Source: Scalesia atractyloides (lineage: Eukaryota > Streptophyta > Magnoliopsida > Asterales > Asteraceae). Taken from it: a stretch of 64,000 bases of DNA. Positions 11,255-22,760 of the stretch are shown here, piece after piece. The first letter of the stretch is position 1; each line of letters begins with the position of its first letter. The DNA is taken from contig CAMTDV010000027.1 in the NCBI GenBank assembly GCA_947069175.1, positions 43,537,369 through 43,601,368 on the forward strand, in the 5' to 3' direction. Position numbers and translations under genes: made by a program. The notes below the pieces were generated by a model, which was not told the origin of the DNA, ran no database searches, and saw nothing but the letters and a program-made list of their open reading frames with translations.

Positions 11255-12597
11255 ATGTCTTCTAATTCCGCTCGTAGGAAGGTGAGATCAGGAAAAGCCC
11301 GCGAGCGCATGGCTGCCCAAATCGCTCAACAAATGGCTGCCGTAATACCCAACGTTGTAGTTCAAGTTCAACAAGCCCTTACCGCTAATCCCGTTAATCA
11401 AGAAGATCAAAATGTTGTCAACCCTCCCCCAATTACCACTAAATGCACCTTCAAGCATTTCAAATCCTGCGACCCTCCAAAATACGAAGGGACTGAAGGT
11501 GTCACCGCTCTCCTCCATTGGTTTGAAGAAATGGAAAACACTTTTCTAAATTGCGATTGCCCCGATGATCGCAAAGTGCGTTATGCTACTGGTCGTTTAC
11601 TTGGAATAGTACTTACATGGTGGAATACAGAGAAGGCCAAACGAGGTGTTGAAAATGCTATGACTTTGACTTGGGAAGAGTTGAAGGAAATCATGACAAG
11701 GCGGTTTTGCCCAAGAAGCGAAATCAAGAAATTGGAGGATGAGTTCTATTCTTTGAAACAAAAGGAAGGCGACCACACCACATACAACAAGAGATTCCTC
11801 GAGTTAAATCATATGGTCCCCAACTTGTTCCCTCCCCTCTACCGTTTGATCGAGCACTACATCCGAGGTCTTCCTTCAAAAATTCAAGACTCAGTAATAA
11901 GTACCACATCTGCAACTTTGGAAGCAGCAATGGAGTTAGCTACAGAGCTCACCGAGAACCGCATACGAAATAAAGACTTCATGGAGGAGATGAAGAAGGA
12001 TAAAGCATCAACTGAAACCTCAAACTCCACCCAAACCGAATCCCCTTCTCAACCCATTTCAAAGAGAAAATGAGATGGGCAACTTTTCGCTGTCACCCAA
12101 CGCAATCAACCAGCCTCACAAGCCGTACCCCTCCAAGCTATCCCAATCACTCAAGTAGCACCCAACTCAACTTACCCAAATAAGAAACCTTACCTTGGAC
12201 CTCACCCTTAATGCAACACCTGCTTTTATCACCATCCCTCTACCTTACCTTGTCGACTATGTGCGAATTGTGGACGCTATGGTCATTTGAGCATGGTTTG
12301 CCGCACCTCTCAAAACCAAACCTCACCCCCTACTCAAAACATGATCGAAACATATCAACAACCCCAATACCCCATGTTCCCATATGTTCGAGCTTGTTTT
12401 AATTGTGGCGACCCTACTCACTTTAGAAACACGTGCCCTCGATTGGTTAACATGATACACGCCCAAGCTCAAGCAAACCCAGTTAACCAAGCAAATCAAG
12501 GAAACCTAACCACTAGGCCACCAGCAAGAGGAAGGGTTTACAACATCAACGCCAATCCTGATGAAGATAATGACGGCCCAAACGAACCACCCAACTA
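11255..12597 (+). pseudogene. Family A gag (Tekay-like chromovirus)
   Basis: Gag is the capsid and nucleocapsid protein of the retroelement particle. The first 272 codons are open and hold the retrotransposon capsid domain: FKSCDPPKYEGTEG at about residue 70, then LLHWFEEME, LTWWNT, TWEELKEIM and RFLEL. TGA at 12071-12073 ends this frame. The text continues past it, with another stop and a frame change, to two CCHC zinc knuckles: CANCGRYGHLSMVC at about 12260 and CFNCGDPTHFRNTC at about 12395. It ends at 12595-12597. No protease or polymerase follows. The ATG at 11255 is kept in the second copy at 34198. Confidence 0.88.
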
Positions 12598-12991
12598 GTT
12601 TCTTCACCAAAAAGCAAGAATTCAACTCCAACCGCTTAGTGTTTATGTTTTATTTTTGTTTATCTCAATCTTCACGTATCTCATTTATAAATTGGAAATT
12701 GAATCCAAGAATCTTAATGCGAATTACTATCTCAATTTTGTTTTATATTCATTGATTTAACATTCATATCATCAGACATCTCGACGTACCTCGATCTCAT
12801 CATTTAAAGAAGTTAGGTTGTGTCTCACTTTTATATAGACTAACCCCTTCATCATAACAAACGAGAGAGGTACCGTCATCATTCAGTCATGTATCCTTTC
12901 AGAATTGAGTCTCAAGCTTTGGTTGTTGTGTTTACTTATGTTTTAGAGTCACATAGGACTAATCATAACTTACTGATAAAACCAATGAAAA

Positions 12992-13052
12992 TTTGACAAG
13001 AATATGGTGGATACACCGCTGGTACTTCCTATATATAAGTATTCTTGTCAAA
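12992..13052 (+). other. Conserved 13-bp stem with 35-nt loop (copy 1)
   Basis: TTTGACAAGAATA (12992-13004) pairs perfectly with TATTCTTGTCAAA (13040-13052). The loop ends in TATATAAG (13032-13039), a TATA-box-like sequence right against the second arm. It could be an RNA stem or a DNA dyad next to a promoter element. Confidence 0.7.
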
Positions 13053-13360
13053 AGATCAGAGGCATTGTCAGGCGGTTATGAGAAGGTCCATATAGGATTT
13101 AGTAATGTCTTGGTTGAAGTTTGTTTTATACTCACTGATTTAGCATTCATATCATTTCAATCTCATCATTTAAAGAAGTTGGGCTGTGTCTCACTTCTAC
13201 ATAGACTAACCTCTCCATCATAACAAACGAGAGATGTACTGTCTTTATTCAAACATGTATACTATCAGAATTAAGACTCAAGCTTTGGTTGTTGTGTTTG
13301 TTTATGTTCTAGAGTCACATCATAGAACTAATCATAACTTACTGATAAAACCAATGAAAA

Positions 13361-13421
13361 TTTGACAAGAATATGGTGGATACGCCGCTGGTACTTCCTA
13401 TATATAAGTATTCTTGCCAAA
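13361..13421 (+). other. Conserved 13-bp stem (copy 2)
   Basis: Second tandem copy: arms 13361-13373 and 13409-13421 pair at 12 of 13 positions. The TATATAAG in the loop is kept. Confidence 0.7.
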
Positions 13422-13758
13422 GGATCAGAGGCATTGTCAGGCGGTTATGAGAAGTTCCATGTAGGTTTTAGTGGTAGAAGTTTTGTTTTAGGGTATGACC
13501 TTATCTTTCCAAACGTATCAAAACTCATATGCATAAATCATACTTATTCAATCAACTCTGTGTATCCATGTTCCATATTCATACACTTTAGGCAACAAAA
13601 AGCGATTCCTGTAGCAGGGTATTCAACCCTTACAAGGAACGTTACCGCCTCAAACAAAATTTAAACTCTTACTCCCTTTTAAGTATGCAATTGTCAAATT
13701 AAAACACCATCCTTTTGAGACAAACATGCCACTACTTAAATTTCGGGACGAAATTTCT

Positions 13759-13770
13759 AAAAGTAGGGGA
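13759..13770 (+). promoter_or_regulatory. Polypurine tract, family A element 1
   Basis: AAAAGTAGGGGA lies three bases ahead of the LTR start TGTAACATCC. The same tract precedes LTR4 at 31008. It primes plus-strand DNA synthesis. Confidence 0.85.
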
Positions 13771-13952
13771 TACTGTAACATCCGTCGAAAAACGGGTTTT
13801 CAAAACCCGCTTCGTTTATTAATCGAATAGTCAGTTTTAATTTTCGATGCTTATTTATGACTTATTATAATTTTAAACGATACATAATTAATAAACAAAT
13901 TGGAATTTATAAGCTATAATTGTTAAAATGTAAAAATAAAATAAATAAAAAG

Positions 13953-14044
13953 AAAAAACAGGCTGCCGGGATTCGAACCCGGGTCAGCCAGAGGAAAGCT
14001 TAGCAACTTAACTCACACACATCCAACCACTCCGCCACTTGTGT
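13953..14044 (-). other. Antisense Ser-tRNA-like unit with Pol III boxes and T6
   Basis: On the minus strand TGGCGGAGTGG (14037-14027) matches an A box and GGTTCGAATCC (13979-13969) is a perfect B box. The boxes are 47 bases apart, as in class II tRNAs (Ser, Leu). The T stem is perfect, CCGGG with CCCGG. A run of six T (13958-13953) follows as a Pol III stop. The acceptor ends do not pair, so it is not a genuine tRNA gene. A weaker relic sits at the same place in LTR4 (B box 31206-31216). Confidence 0.65.
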
Positions 14045-14303
14045 TTTTTGATAATATATTGAAACAATTAATTCATATAACAAAACTCGAAATCAAATTC
14101 AGTCAAGCGCGCCCATTTCGCAGTCGCCGGAAACCCCGACGACTTCGCCAATTATTGTCGGTTTCTTTTGACTTAACGTACGTATTAACGTCTACATCGG
14201 TTATAACCGATGTCCAGTTTCGCGACATCAGTCATAACCGCCGGAGAAAGATTGACCAATGAATCGAGACTAGAAACAGACCCAATTCAAGTTGATTCTT
14301 CCC

Positions 14304-14311
14304 TATAAATG
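14304..14311 (+). promoter_or_regulatory. TATA box of family A LTR3
   Basis: CCCTATAAATG lies 530 bases into the LTR. LTR4 has CTATAAATA at the matching place, so the Pol II start should be about 30 bases downstream. Confidence 0.65.
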
Positions 14312-14900
14312 CACACCCAAGCCTCTGGTAATCTTTTCGCTCAAAATCGCACCAGTTCTCGAAGCAATTTCACTCGTCGGAACTTTTCTGCCATCAACGG
14401 ACTTTCGCCGGAAAAAACGAGACTCACCTCAAAACGGTAAATACCTCGACTCTTTCTGTTTCAATCCATTGTTAGACCACTACTAACATCAATCCATCAC
14501 CCAGAATCAATCCCAGACGACGTTGCCGGATACTCTGTACTCGCCGGAAAATCGCTGGAATTTCCGATATCATGCTGTTAATCGGTATGATCATCTAAAC
14601 CTTCTGATAATCGTTGTTCAGTAGTTCAATTTCACATCTAATCAATCAAAACTGTTAATTGATCCGAACAGACGGAGTTCACAAAACAGAGCCGACGAAT
14701 CCTTGCCGGAGTTCTGAGAAAGACACCTGTTCGGTATATTCATTTCCAAAACTCTCTCTATTTCATCGCATTACAATTGCTTATAATATTCGTTAATCGA
14801 ATTTAAACAAGAAACAGTTGGTTAACCGTTGTCTGTGTTTTGAACGAAGAAGATGAGTTCGAACTAGTGTATAAGATTAACTAAAATCAGAATAATAAAC

Positions 14901-14960
14901 GGGTTAGACACACAGTCCAGCGGTGGACTGTGTGCACACAATGAATAGTTCGATCCCTGA
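14901..14960 (+). repeat. tRNA-like module m3
   Basis: GGGTTAGACA opens the module. A perfect 11-pair stem CACACAGTCCA / TGGACTGTGTG (14909-14919 with 14924-14934) closes on a GCGG loop. The B-box-like AGTTCGATCCC is at 14947-14957, closer than in the other modules. Confidence 0.65.
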
Positions 14961-15057
14961 CCCAACCTCACACTTTTAAATAAAAATGCTCTTTTTAAAA
15001 CTGAACTGGGTTAACTCATAGTAAGATGTTAAGTATAATAAAAACCAGAATATTAAC

Positions 15058-15130
15058 CAGGTTAGACACACAGTCCAGCGGTGGACTGTGTGCAAAACTA
15101 AACCGCAGGTCCCGGGTTCGAGACCTGTTG
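15058..15130 (+). repeat. tRNA-like module m4
   Basis: The same 11-pair stem as m3 lies at 15067-15077 with 15082-15092. The B box GGTTCGAGACC is at 15115-15125, 22 bases past the stem. Confidence 0.65.
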
Positions 15131-15225
15131 AGAGCTCCGGTTCGATACAATTAAATCCTTTTTAAATAAATGATTTTCGGATTAAATTAAATAGTGTATA
15201 AATATAATTAAAAACAGAAATATTT

Positions 15226-15305
15226 CGGGTTAGACACGTAGCTCAGTTGGTAGAGCTGCGTGCACGGGTACGGGAGGTCACGGGTTCGAGTCTCACCCAG
15301 CGCAT
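15226..15305 (+). repeat. tRNA-like module m5 (Lys-tRNA-like)
   Basis: The A box TAGCTCAGTTGG (15239-15250) and B box GGTTCGAGTCT (15283-15293) are 32 bases apart, the tRNA-Lys spacing. The stem CACGTAGCTC / GAGCTGCGTG (15235-15244 with 15253-15262) pairs throughout, with one T-G wobble. The anticodon arm does not fold. Confidence 0.7.
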
Positions 15306-15796
15306 ACTTATACACGACCGAACCGGTCAACGGTAAACAGTCATGGTCAACGGTCAACGGTCGAAGTCAAAAAGTCAACATTTTTTTTATTTTTATTTAT
15401 TTATTTAATTTAAAAATCAATTAAAAATACTTAAAAACAATGTTTTTAAAGTTAGAAAATAGCCTTAAACTCACAAAAATATATCCAAAAACCTATTAAA
15501 ATTGTTAATAAAATCCATTTATTTACCTTACTTTTTTGTTATTAATTAGGTTAGTTATTCCTCGTCGATCAATCCTATAAACTCGTGCGCATTCAACATC
15601 ATCAACCGAACGCACCCAATGTGAGTGAATTCTTACAAATTCCTCTTTTGTTCACGTTTTGGGGTGTATCATGTGTCGCTTAAACTAATTCGCTTATTCA
15701 AACTCGTGCTATACCATATTATGATCTAAACTTAGAATGTAAATATTGTTTATTGTTATGTATTACGTATTGTTAAGTTGTATGCAAACTATTTGT

Positions 15797-15956
15797 TAGG
15801 CCCATCAGTTCCTCGTGGGAGACGAGTTGAACAACGCGTGCGTTAAAACTCATTCATTAGGCCCATCAGTTCGTAGAACAACGCGTGCCTCAAAACTCAT
15901 TCATTAGGCCCATCAGTTCCTCGTGGGAGACGAGTTGAACAACGCGTGCCTCAAAA
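15797..15956 (+). repeat. Triplicated hairpin unit in LTR3
   Basis: Same three-unit array as in LTR2, including the damaged middle unit. The triplication therefore predates the split of these two LTR copies. Confidence 0.8.
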
Positions 15957-16368
15957 CAATCAATTGTTGTATGTGTGTGCAATATTTATTATTACGTGTA
16001 TTGTGAATAAATTTACATCTATATTTACTCATATGTGGTTATGCACTTTATTTTATAATCAATACAATAAACTCGTTTAAATGTTTTTCATAGGATTCAC
16101 TCGCCGACTTTTTGTTGATCCAAAAACCATTTTTACACATGATACAGGTGGACATGATGAAGCAACGAAAACATAGGAAAAGTGCCTTAGAAGAAAAATA
16201 ATGAAGGCTAGAAAGATGTATAGAACACGTTGTACTAGTATGATTTGATTTGTATGATATTCTTTAAAATTGTATAATAAATATGAAACATTATAATAAA
16301 TGTCATGAGCTTTGACGAAAACCCAATCATGCCCCGATCAGCTTTTCCGCTACGGGTCGGGTGTGACA

Positions 16369-16616
16369 GATTGGTATCAGAGCTTTTGACTATAAGGATA
16401 TATGATAGGTTATTAGACCCTTAGAGCCTATACTATAGTTGATTAGATTTTAATTGTTTATGTGGTTACATGCAAACTCATGATGTTTATTTCTTTCATA
16501 TTTATTACATACACAAATGCATGCAAACACTTCCAATATTACATTTTGTGATACATAGTGAATTATACTTATAGTCAAACATACATACTTACATACATAT
16601 TCATCATACATATTTC
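16369..16616 (+). mobile_element. Family A internal fragment after LTR3
   Basis: A perfect primer site (TTGGTATCAGAGC, 16371-16383) and the first 230 bases of leader follow LTR3, nearly identical to 10410-10651. The copy stops at 16616. Confidence 0.88.
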
Positions 16617-16656
16617 ATGCCCCGATCACCTTTTCCGCTGCGGATCGGGGTGTGAC
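16617..16656 (+). mobile_element. Family A LTR terminal fragment at junction
   Basis: Only the last 40 bases of a family A LTR (CATGCCCCGATCACC to TGTGACA) are present between the leader fragment and the start of B1. Short shared words at the join (TTTCATG) point to end joining. Confidence 0.75.
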
Positions 16657-19255
16657 ATCGGCTATGCTGCTCAAGAATCCAACCTGACCGTAACCTACGG
16701 TCAAGGACCATAAGTTACGGTTTAGACTTGCTAAATTATCTTTATATCAACCATAAGCTACGGTCTGGCGACCGTAGCCTACGACGAAGTCCTAAACTCT
16801 CTTTCTTTTATTTTTCTTAAAACAAATGACCCGGAGGCCCCTGGACTTCAATATTTTCATATTTCTTACATAATCAAGCCATCTCTTTACCCAAACGACT
16901 CCCGGTTGATGTGATATATTTTAATTTATCATCCTTGAGTGTTCCGCATCATCACCGAACCTAAAACTTTACTAATGTAAGTGATTTAACCTGCAAAACC
17001 ATAAGAACTCGTATTTATCACATTCTAAGCTTGTAACCACTTAAAACTCACTAAAAGCACATATTAGAACACACATTAATGTCTTGGTATTCACACTCTT
17101 CATCAGTGTGCCACATGTTGAACGAGAAAAATTAGTTGGGTCATTGTGTCATTGGATTGGGTAAGGGACTATTCATAAAACTATATTTTTTTAGGGACTA
17201 AAAGTGTCAACATGCCAAATTCAGCCAAGTTGCCACATATCTTGCAATATACCACCCTTTTGCAATTCTTGACACCTTTCTAACAACTTGTACTGATCCT
17301 ACAACACCTCAAGACCTGACATCATCCTCATTCATCCCCTTACACTATAAATAACCCATCAATTTCACTCCGTTCCTTGCTCATTCCTCTTCTCCTCTTT
17401 ATTACATTCTTGGAAGTTCCTGGTCATCTAGGAGCATCCCTTTGAGTTCCAAACTTTCTCTTGGATCTCTTATAAGTGTTCCATCTCTGTTCTAGTCTTT
17501 TATAGGCTTTTATAGACAAAAGTCAAGCATTTTTGATAAACTCATTGACTTTCGGTTATAAGCATTATGGTCTAGACATTGTTCAAAATGAACATGGCTA
17601 AGTGATCGTAATTAGGTAGGTATTAATCGCTTAGAAGGGCACCTCCTAAGCAGCACGTTTACTAGGTCAATTGACGGGTCAAAGCTAATGTTTTAAAAAG
17701 TCAAACGGGTCAGATTATATAAATATTATAATATGAGTTTTTATATGATATAAATATGTTTTAACACTTAAAAAAGTTGGTAACAATTATTAGAACATGT
17801 GGGAACATGTTCGGCTCATCAATTCCAATCCTTGGGTCGGTTCACAACCGAATGTCACAAAATTTGACTTCTGATTTGACTTTTGATTCTGACCCAATTT
17901 AGATTAGTTTACTACTGATTTATGGTTGCATTATGATTGTAATATAGTATAGCATAACCCTCTGAGGTTATATTACATGATCATAATAAAATCCGAGTTT
18001 ATGCACAAGTTCCGCTAATATGTCAAACTTTGATTAAAATGCCCTTTTTACATAAAATAAGGTTTTAATCAACAACGAACTTGCAAATGAATTACTTGTT
18101 GATATGTTAATATAATTAACATATTATGATGCTATTATTGCGATCATAAACTGAGTTTTATATAACTAGTTTACGAAAATTAACCGAAACGTGTTTAACC
18201 TTATCAATATATTCTCCAATTCAAGAATGTTAATTGTTTACCCATGTCATACAAGTCTTAGTACTTGTTGGGTTTAAATACATTCTATCCGGTCATCGCT
18301 TAATCTAGTGTATCGTACTGTTTTGATTCTTTAAGCTAGCTGGTCTAAGTCTATGACTTAAATAGGACCATTAGCATTTTAATTGGTTAATTTATGCCAT
18401 CATTCTAGACTAGAAGTCTTCCAGTAAATGCTATCTACACTTATCTATTGATTAACGGCTGAGTTAGTATAAATTTTGCATTTAAAGTCAAGTACTAGCT
18501 CAGGTAAATACTTTTAACTTATTTTCCTATACGGGCTTGGGATACGGTAAATTATTACCGCTTGGTCGGGAATGGGATCAATCGAATGCCGGATTGTGGC
18601 CAGTAAATCCGTATATTCTGTTTTGATCAGTTTTGTTTGATAACTTAAACATTGGGGGTTAAAGACCGAGTCCTTGATATCCTCGGCTCATTAAAGTTAT
18701 TAATGGCCACGACCAAAAGTACCGGGTGTAGGCATACACCTGACAGATTCAAATGCTAAAATATATTACCCACAAGTTGGGGATAACTCCTTCGTGGGTT
18801 TATAAATGGTGTGTTAGTTAACCATGTCTCGGTTTCTATACTCGGCCCCATATGTATTGACAAACATGTGAATCTGTATACAAGTTTAAAAGCTTAACTT
18901 TCCTAAGTTATAAAAGATTTTTATGTGCCTTGTGCACTTAAATCAATTTTTGAAATGTTTTCAGAATGAGTCAGTTAATTGAATTTACCAGTGAAAGCTT
19001 ACGTATTTTCAAAAGACTAAGTTGAAGGTACAATACGAAATAGACTGGAAGCTGCTTGGTAGTGATATAAGAGGATCTTGCAAATTCTTATTTCCGCCTA
19101 AAGTTTGTTGTACATCTTTTGTATATTTTGCGATCCGCCTGTGGATCCTTAGTTACAAACCGTTTGTATTAATTGGCTATGATGACATCAATTTACGTCA
19201 AGATACTTCCCCACTCGGGCCCACCAGGATTTGGTTGGAAATTAGGGGTGTGACA
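16657..19255 (+). mobile_element. Family B element 1 (B1), 5' LTR
   Basis: It matches the family B LTRs at 26107 and 54706 but lacks about the first 160 bases. It ends TGTGACA at 19255 before a perfect primer site. It also lacks a block of about 355 bases present in the 3' LTR (27782-28137). A TATA box TATAAATA is at 17346-17353. Three dyads of the ACCGTA-TACGGT type remain at 16688-16790. Confidence 0.85.
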
Positions 19256-19257
19256 GG

Positions 19258-19270
19258 TTGGTATCAGAGC
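19258..19270 (+). promoter_or_regulatory. Primer binding site of B1
   Basis: TTGGTATCAGAGC is a perfect initiator-Met tRNA complement, two bases past the LTR end. Confidence 0.95.
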
Positions 19271-19425
19271 CAACATTTGAGAGAATTAAACACTAGCCAA
19301 TTATGTTTAATCTCAAACTTACAAAATAGCACATTCCTTAGACATCCTGGTTTAGGCATTGACCTAGGATTACTCATTTCATTATTAAGTTATTATTGTT
19401 GTTTTGACTTGATTTTAACAGAAAA

Positions 19426-20455
19426 ATGCCGTTACGATTCAGAGGACAAAGTGGAAAAGGAAAATGTCCAATGAGGGGAGGATCATTACCTCACAACTCA
19501 AGTTCTTATCAAGATTCAGTAATTGATCTCCTTGGCAACCAACAAGACACTCTATTGCTTTTAAATATTTGCTCCCACACTCCCAAAATTCTTACCATTC
19601 ACACCACTCTCACCACTCCCATCATTCACACCACTCTCACCACTCCCATCATTCCACTCACATTCATACCATGAAGAATTTAACCTAAACCTTTATTTTA
19701 ATCCACCTCCAGCTGATCAGTATCAGTTGGATCAACCAAATGCTATGACGAGGAATCTGATCCAGAGATGCCACCGTCGGGGTCACATGGACACCCTATT
19801 GAAATTTCTAGTGGCTCTAACTCTTATGCAGGATCACCTTATCAAGGTCCTAATGAATGGGACCAGTATTAAAGTCAATTTACTTTTATTAACACTCCTT
19901 CGTACCACTCTCCAACACCGCCTCCGCCACCTTCACAGGAAGACATCCAAATGGAACCTGTGGAGCAACCTCAGCCACCAAGGAGGAAACGTGGTGCACG
20001 TATGTCTGCGCATGCGGGACAACGGTCGGGTTTGCTACTATCATTGACCAAAACCAACACCACAACCTGTGGTTCAACCACCACCGTCGGGTTTTAATAA
20101 CCCTATCCTTACGTATCCAGATACGTCTGAATATAATCCTTTTAACCCGGCTACGCCGATGAACTTAGACTATCAGGAACTATCACATGACCCATATATG
20201 CAAGCGGTCATGCACAACGCATTTTATCCATCTCTCTTCCTACCTGCTTATCCACCTACTGGATACCCAAGTTATGGGAATCAGTACCCTGTTGTGCCTA
20301 AACCACAACCACAACCTCCGTCACCTCTTGAGGCCATTAATGAGGCCTTATAGCGGATGAAAGAAATGCAACAAAAGGCTGAGAAGATAGAGAAGAAGAC
20401 AAATAAGTTATTCAAGAAACTTTCCAAGTTAGCTAAAGGAAAGAAGGACGAGTGA
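19426..20455 (+). pseudogene. B1 ORF1, extra gene ahead of gag
   Basis: This is the extra 5' ORF found in many composite-family Ty3 elements; its function is unknown. It starts MPLRFRGQSGKGK, passes a His-rich part and a Pro/Tyr-rich part with NPILTYPDTSEYNPF and DPYMQAVMHNAFYPS, and ends in a Lys-rich helix (KLFKKLSKLAKGKKDE) before TGA at 20453-20455. Frame changes near 19670 and 19750, and stops including TAG at 20351-20353, break it. The C-terminal end recurs at 48883-49030 in B2. It is separated from gag by 1.16 kb, so it is not part of the Gag protein. The charged tail suggests nucleic-acid or protein contact, but that is a guess. Confidence 0.6.
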
Positions 20456-21617
20456 AGTTTCTTCTATTTTTATGTTTTGTAAGTCTTTCTGTAGTCCCTA
20501 CATGGACATGTTCTTTCTTTTATTCCCTGCAGGGACAATTAGTTTAATTTATTTCAAGTTTTGTTTAAGGCAAGTATTGTAATTTTCTATTGTTATTTAA
20601 TGAAATAATTGGAGTTATATATATATATATGTGTGTGTGTGCGTAATCATTGCGTCCACTTCAAGCGATCGTCTTGATTTTAACTCAAATTTATGATCCG
20701 CTATATAATTCAAAAGATCTTCTTAATGGTTTTGATTAGCCAATTGGCAAAGTCCATATTAGTTGGCAAATTATAAAAGATAGTTAAGGATGAATAGCCC
20801 TTCTTTTATGATAGTTAAGGAAGATTATCCCTTCTATCCAGAGGTGGTGAACTACGTTCAAGCCTCCAATTCGTTAAGGTCAAATGCGACCATAAATATG
20901 ATTAATCAACCATTAAGAGAATTATGTGTTAACATTCAAGCAATGTTTATACTTCTGGTAGTGTGACTTGAGGAACCAACTAGCCGTCTAGGTGATGGAC
21001 TACATCCCAACCTTATAGCCTATGTGATCAAATTTGATCCCGACTAATATCATCAATGCGATGATAATAATTAACATCCATTAATGATGAAGTTCCTATG
21101 AGCTATGATTTAACATCCATTAGCGATGAATTGCCTACGAGCAATACTATATTGTCAATTAAGACAATGACAGTTGTAACCTTATGGTTCCCTGTCCAAA
21201 GTGGTGAGCTATGCTTAAGACTCATAGTCTATATGATCAATGAGATCATGACTAATATCATCAATACGATGATTAGCTATCTTGACATCTTAGGTGATGT
21301 TAATTGATTTGCCTACAGGCCATATTATATTGTCAAATATGACAATGACAGCTGTGACTTTATGATCCACTGTCCAATAATATATGCACTACGTCCAAGT
21401 TTAGAAAGCCTTTTGATGGTCCCTTTGACACCTACGCCAATTATACCTAAAATATATCAAATAATATTCATTTAAATATTAAGCCTGACAGCTGTATTTC
21501 TTTGCACACTGGTTCAAATAGGCAATGGATATATATATCCAAACTTTATATCATATATGGTTATTAATGTCATGGCTAATGTTGTTTAATTTTGTGCTTA
21601 GTAACAAAACTTCAGAG
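20456..21617 (+). other. B1 structured spacer between ORF1 and gag
   Basis: No coding sequence is evident, yet the region is kept in B2 (49031-50211). It contains many short perfect inverted repeats, for example GATCAAATTTGATC (21026-21039), ATCATC-AATGC-GATGAT (21049-21065) and TTGTCA-AATA-TGACAA (21331-21346). A partial internal duplication has a period of about 180-210 bases. A TA run with GT tail lies at about 20617-20642. Confidence 0.65.
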
Positions 21618-22760
21618 ATGCCTAATTCAGATGAGGCACAAAGTAGTCGCCGTGTTAATAATACTGACAACGCTGAAAACATAGCCATCAACACTAATGA
21701 TTTCCAAGCTCGCATTGATGCAGCTGTTGGAAAGGCCATGGAATAATTTAAGGAATTGAGCGCTACTCGCTCCAAACCTTTATCTATTCCACCATCTTCA
21801 ACTCGAAAGGAGAGCTATGTTCACTCATCAAATGCGAAGAGTGAACCAAAGAAAGTAGAGTTTCATGATAGGTCCCGTTCTTCCAAAGACGGATGTACCT
21901 ATAAGTACTTTGTCTCCTGCAAGCCCTAAAACTTTAACGGAGAAAAAGGGGCTATAGAAGCCTTGAGATGGCTCGACGAAATGGAAACTATTGTAGATAT
22001 CAGTGGTTGTGCTAATAAGGATGTGGTGAAGTTTGTATCTTAATCCTTTAAGGGCGGTGCCCTAATATGGTGGAAGGCTATGGTCTAGTCAACAGGAAAA
22101 GTACACCTGTATAACTTGGGATGGTCCAAGTTTGCAGACCTTGTAAAGGAAACTTACTGCCTACCTCATGAGGTGGAGAAAATAGAGTCAGATTTTCTGA
22201 CTCTTACAATGAAGAATCTGGATTGCCGGAAGTATGTTACCGACTTTAATTCCCTATCAAGATTGGTATCTTATCTCATTTTAACTAAACCCAAACGCAT
22301 TACGCCTGAGATTAAAGTCATGGTGAAGGCTGCTCAGCCTACTACTTACAGGTCTACTGTTGACCTATCTCTCTCTCTCACCTTAGATTTGGTGAGACAA
22401 AAGTCAGTCAAGACTGAGACTAACAGGAAGAGGAAGAGAGAGGATAATAACTCCCAGAGATCAAACAAGAAGAATAAGGGGAGATTTGGGTTTAGAAAGA
22501 ACCAAGAGAGCTCGGGCGAGAAACCGACATGCAAAGCTTGCAAACATAGGCACTGGAGATAGTGCAATTCTGACCCACATGCTAAACCCTGTGGTATCTG
22601 CAAGAAAAAATGGCATAAGACCCTAGAATGCAAGGATCTTAAGGATGTCGTCTGCTACGACTGTAATGAAAAAGGACATATTAAGACTAACTGCCCTAAG
22701 AATCCCAAGAGTAACAATACAAAGCCTGGCGAGGCTAAGAAAGGAAACGCACGGGCCTTT
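21618..22760 (+). pseudogene. B1 gag
   Basis: Gag starts MPNSDEAQSSRRVNNTD at 21618. Capsid-like text follows (ALRWLDEMETIV, WWKAM, YCLPHEVEKIE). A basic stretch precedes an intact CCHC knuckle CYDCNEKGHIKTNC at 22653-22694. In-frame stops break it, including TAG at 22086-22088, which B2 shares, and TAA near 22041, where B2 keeps CAA. The capsid, knuckle and order are those of a chromovirus Gag. Confidence 0.82.

Larger units (their letters stand above)
12799..13500 (+). repeat. 367-bp tandem duplication in family A spacer
   Basis: CATCATTTAAAGAAGTTRGG starts copies at 12799 and 13166. The copies run side by side to about 13130 and 13500 with scattered substitutions. The single-copy version is at 29523 onward. 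Each copy contains the stem described separately. Confidence 0.9.
12598..13758 (+). other. Family A post-gag spacer with conserved stem
   Basis: Non-coding DNA shared with 29263-30060. In this copy a 367-base unit is duplicated in tandem. From about 13670 it joins directly to the last bases before the polypurine tract, so the whole of pol is missing. The element is a gag-only derivative that would need helper enzymes. Confidence 0.75.
13774..16368 (+). mobile_element. Family A LTR3, complete
   Basis: This 2.6-kb LTR runs from TGTAACATCC to GGTGTGACA, with a polypurine tract on its left and a primer site on its right. Internal sequence therefore flanks it on both sides. It contains an 8-pair dyad near its start (13793-13800 with 13802-13809), an antisense Ser-tRNA-like unit, a TATA box (14304-14311) and three sense tRNA-like modules. 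The last 828 bases are nearly identical to LTR2. Confidence 0.9.

Noticed and set aside
13953..14044. Genuine tRNA-Ser gene
   Set aside because: The acceptor arms do not pair and the same relic is fixed in another LTR, so it is a tRNA-like part of the LTR.
15226..15305. Genuine tRNA-Lys gene
   Set aside because: The anticodon stem does not form and the D-arm is extended to ten pairs.
16617..16656. Target site duplication of B1
   Set aside because: It is the tail of a family A LTR, and no matching short repeat exists on the far side of B1, which is itself truncated.
19022..19474. Open frame of 150 codons across the B1 LTR end
   Set aside because: It runs through the LTR end and the primer binding site into ORF1 in another frame.
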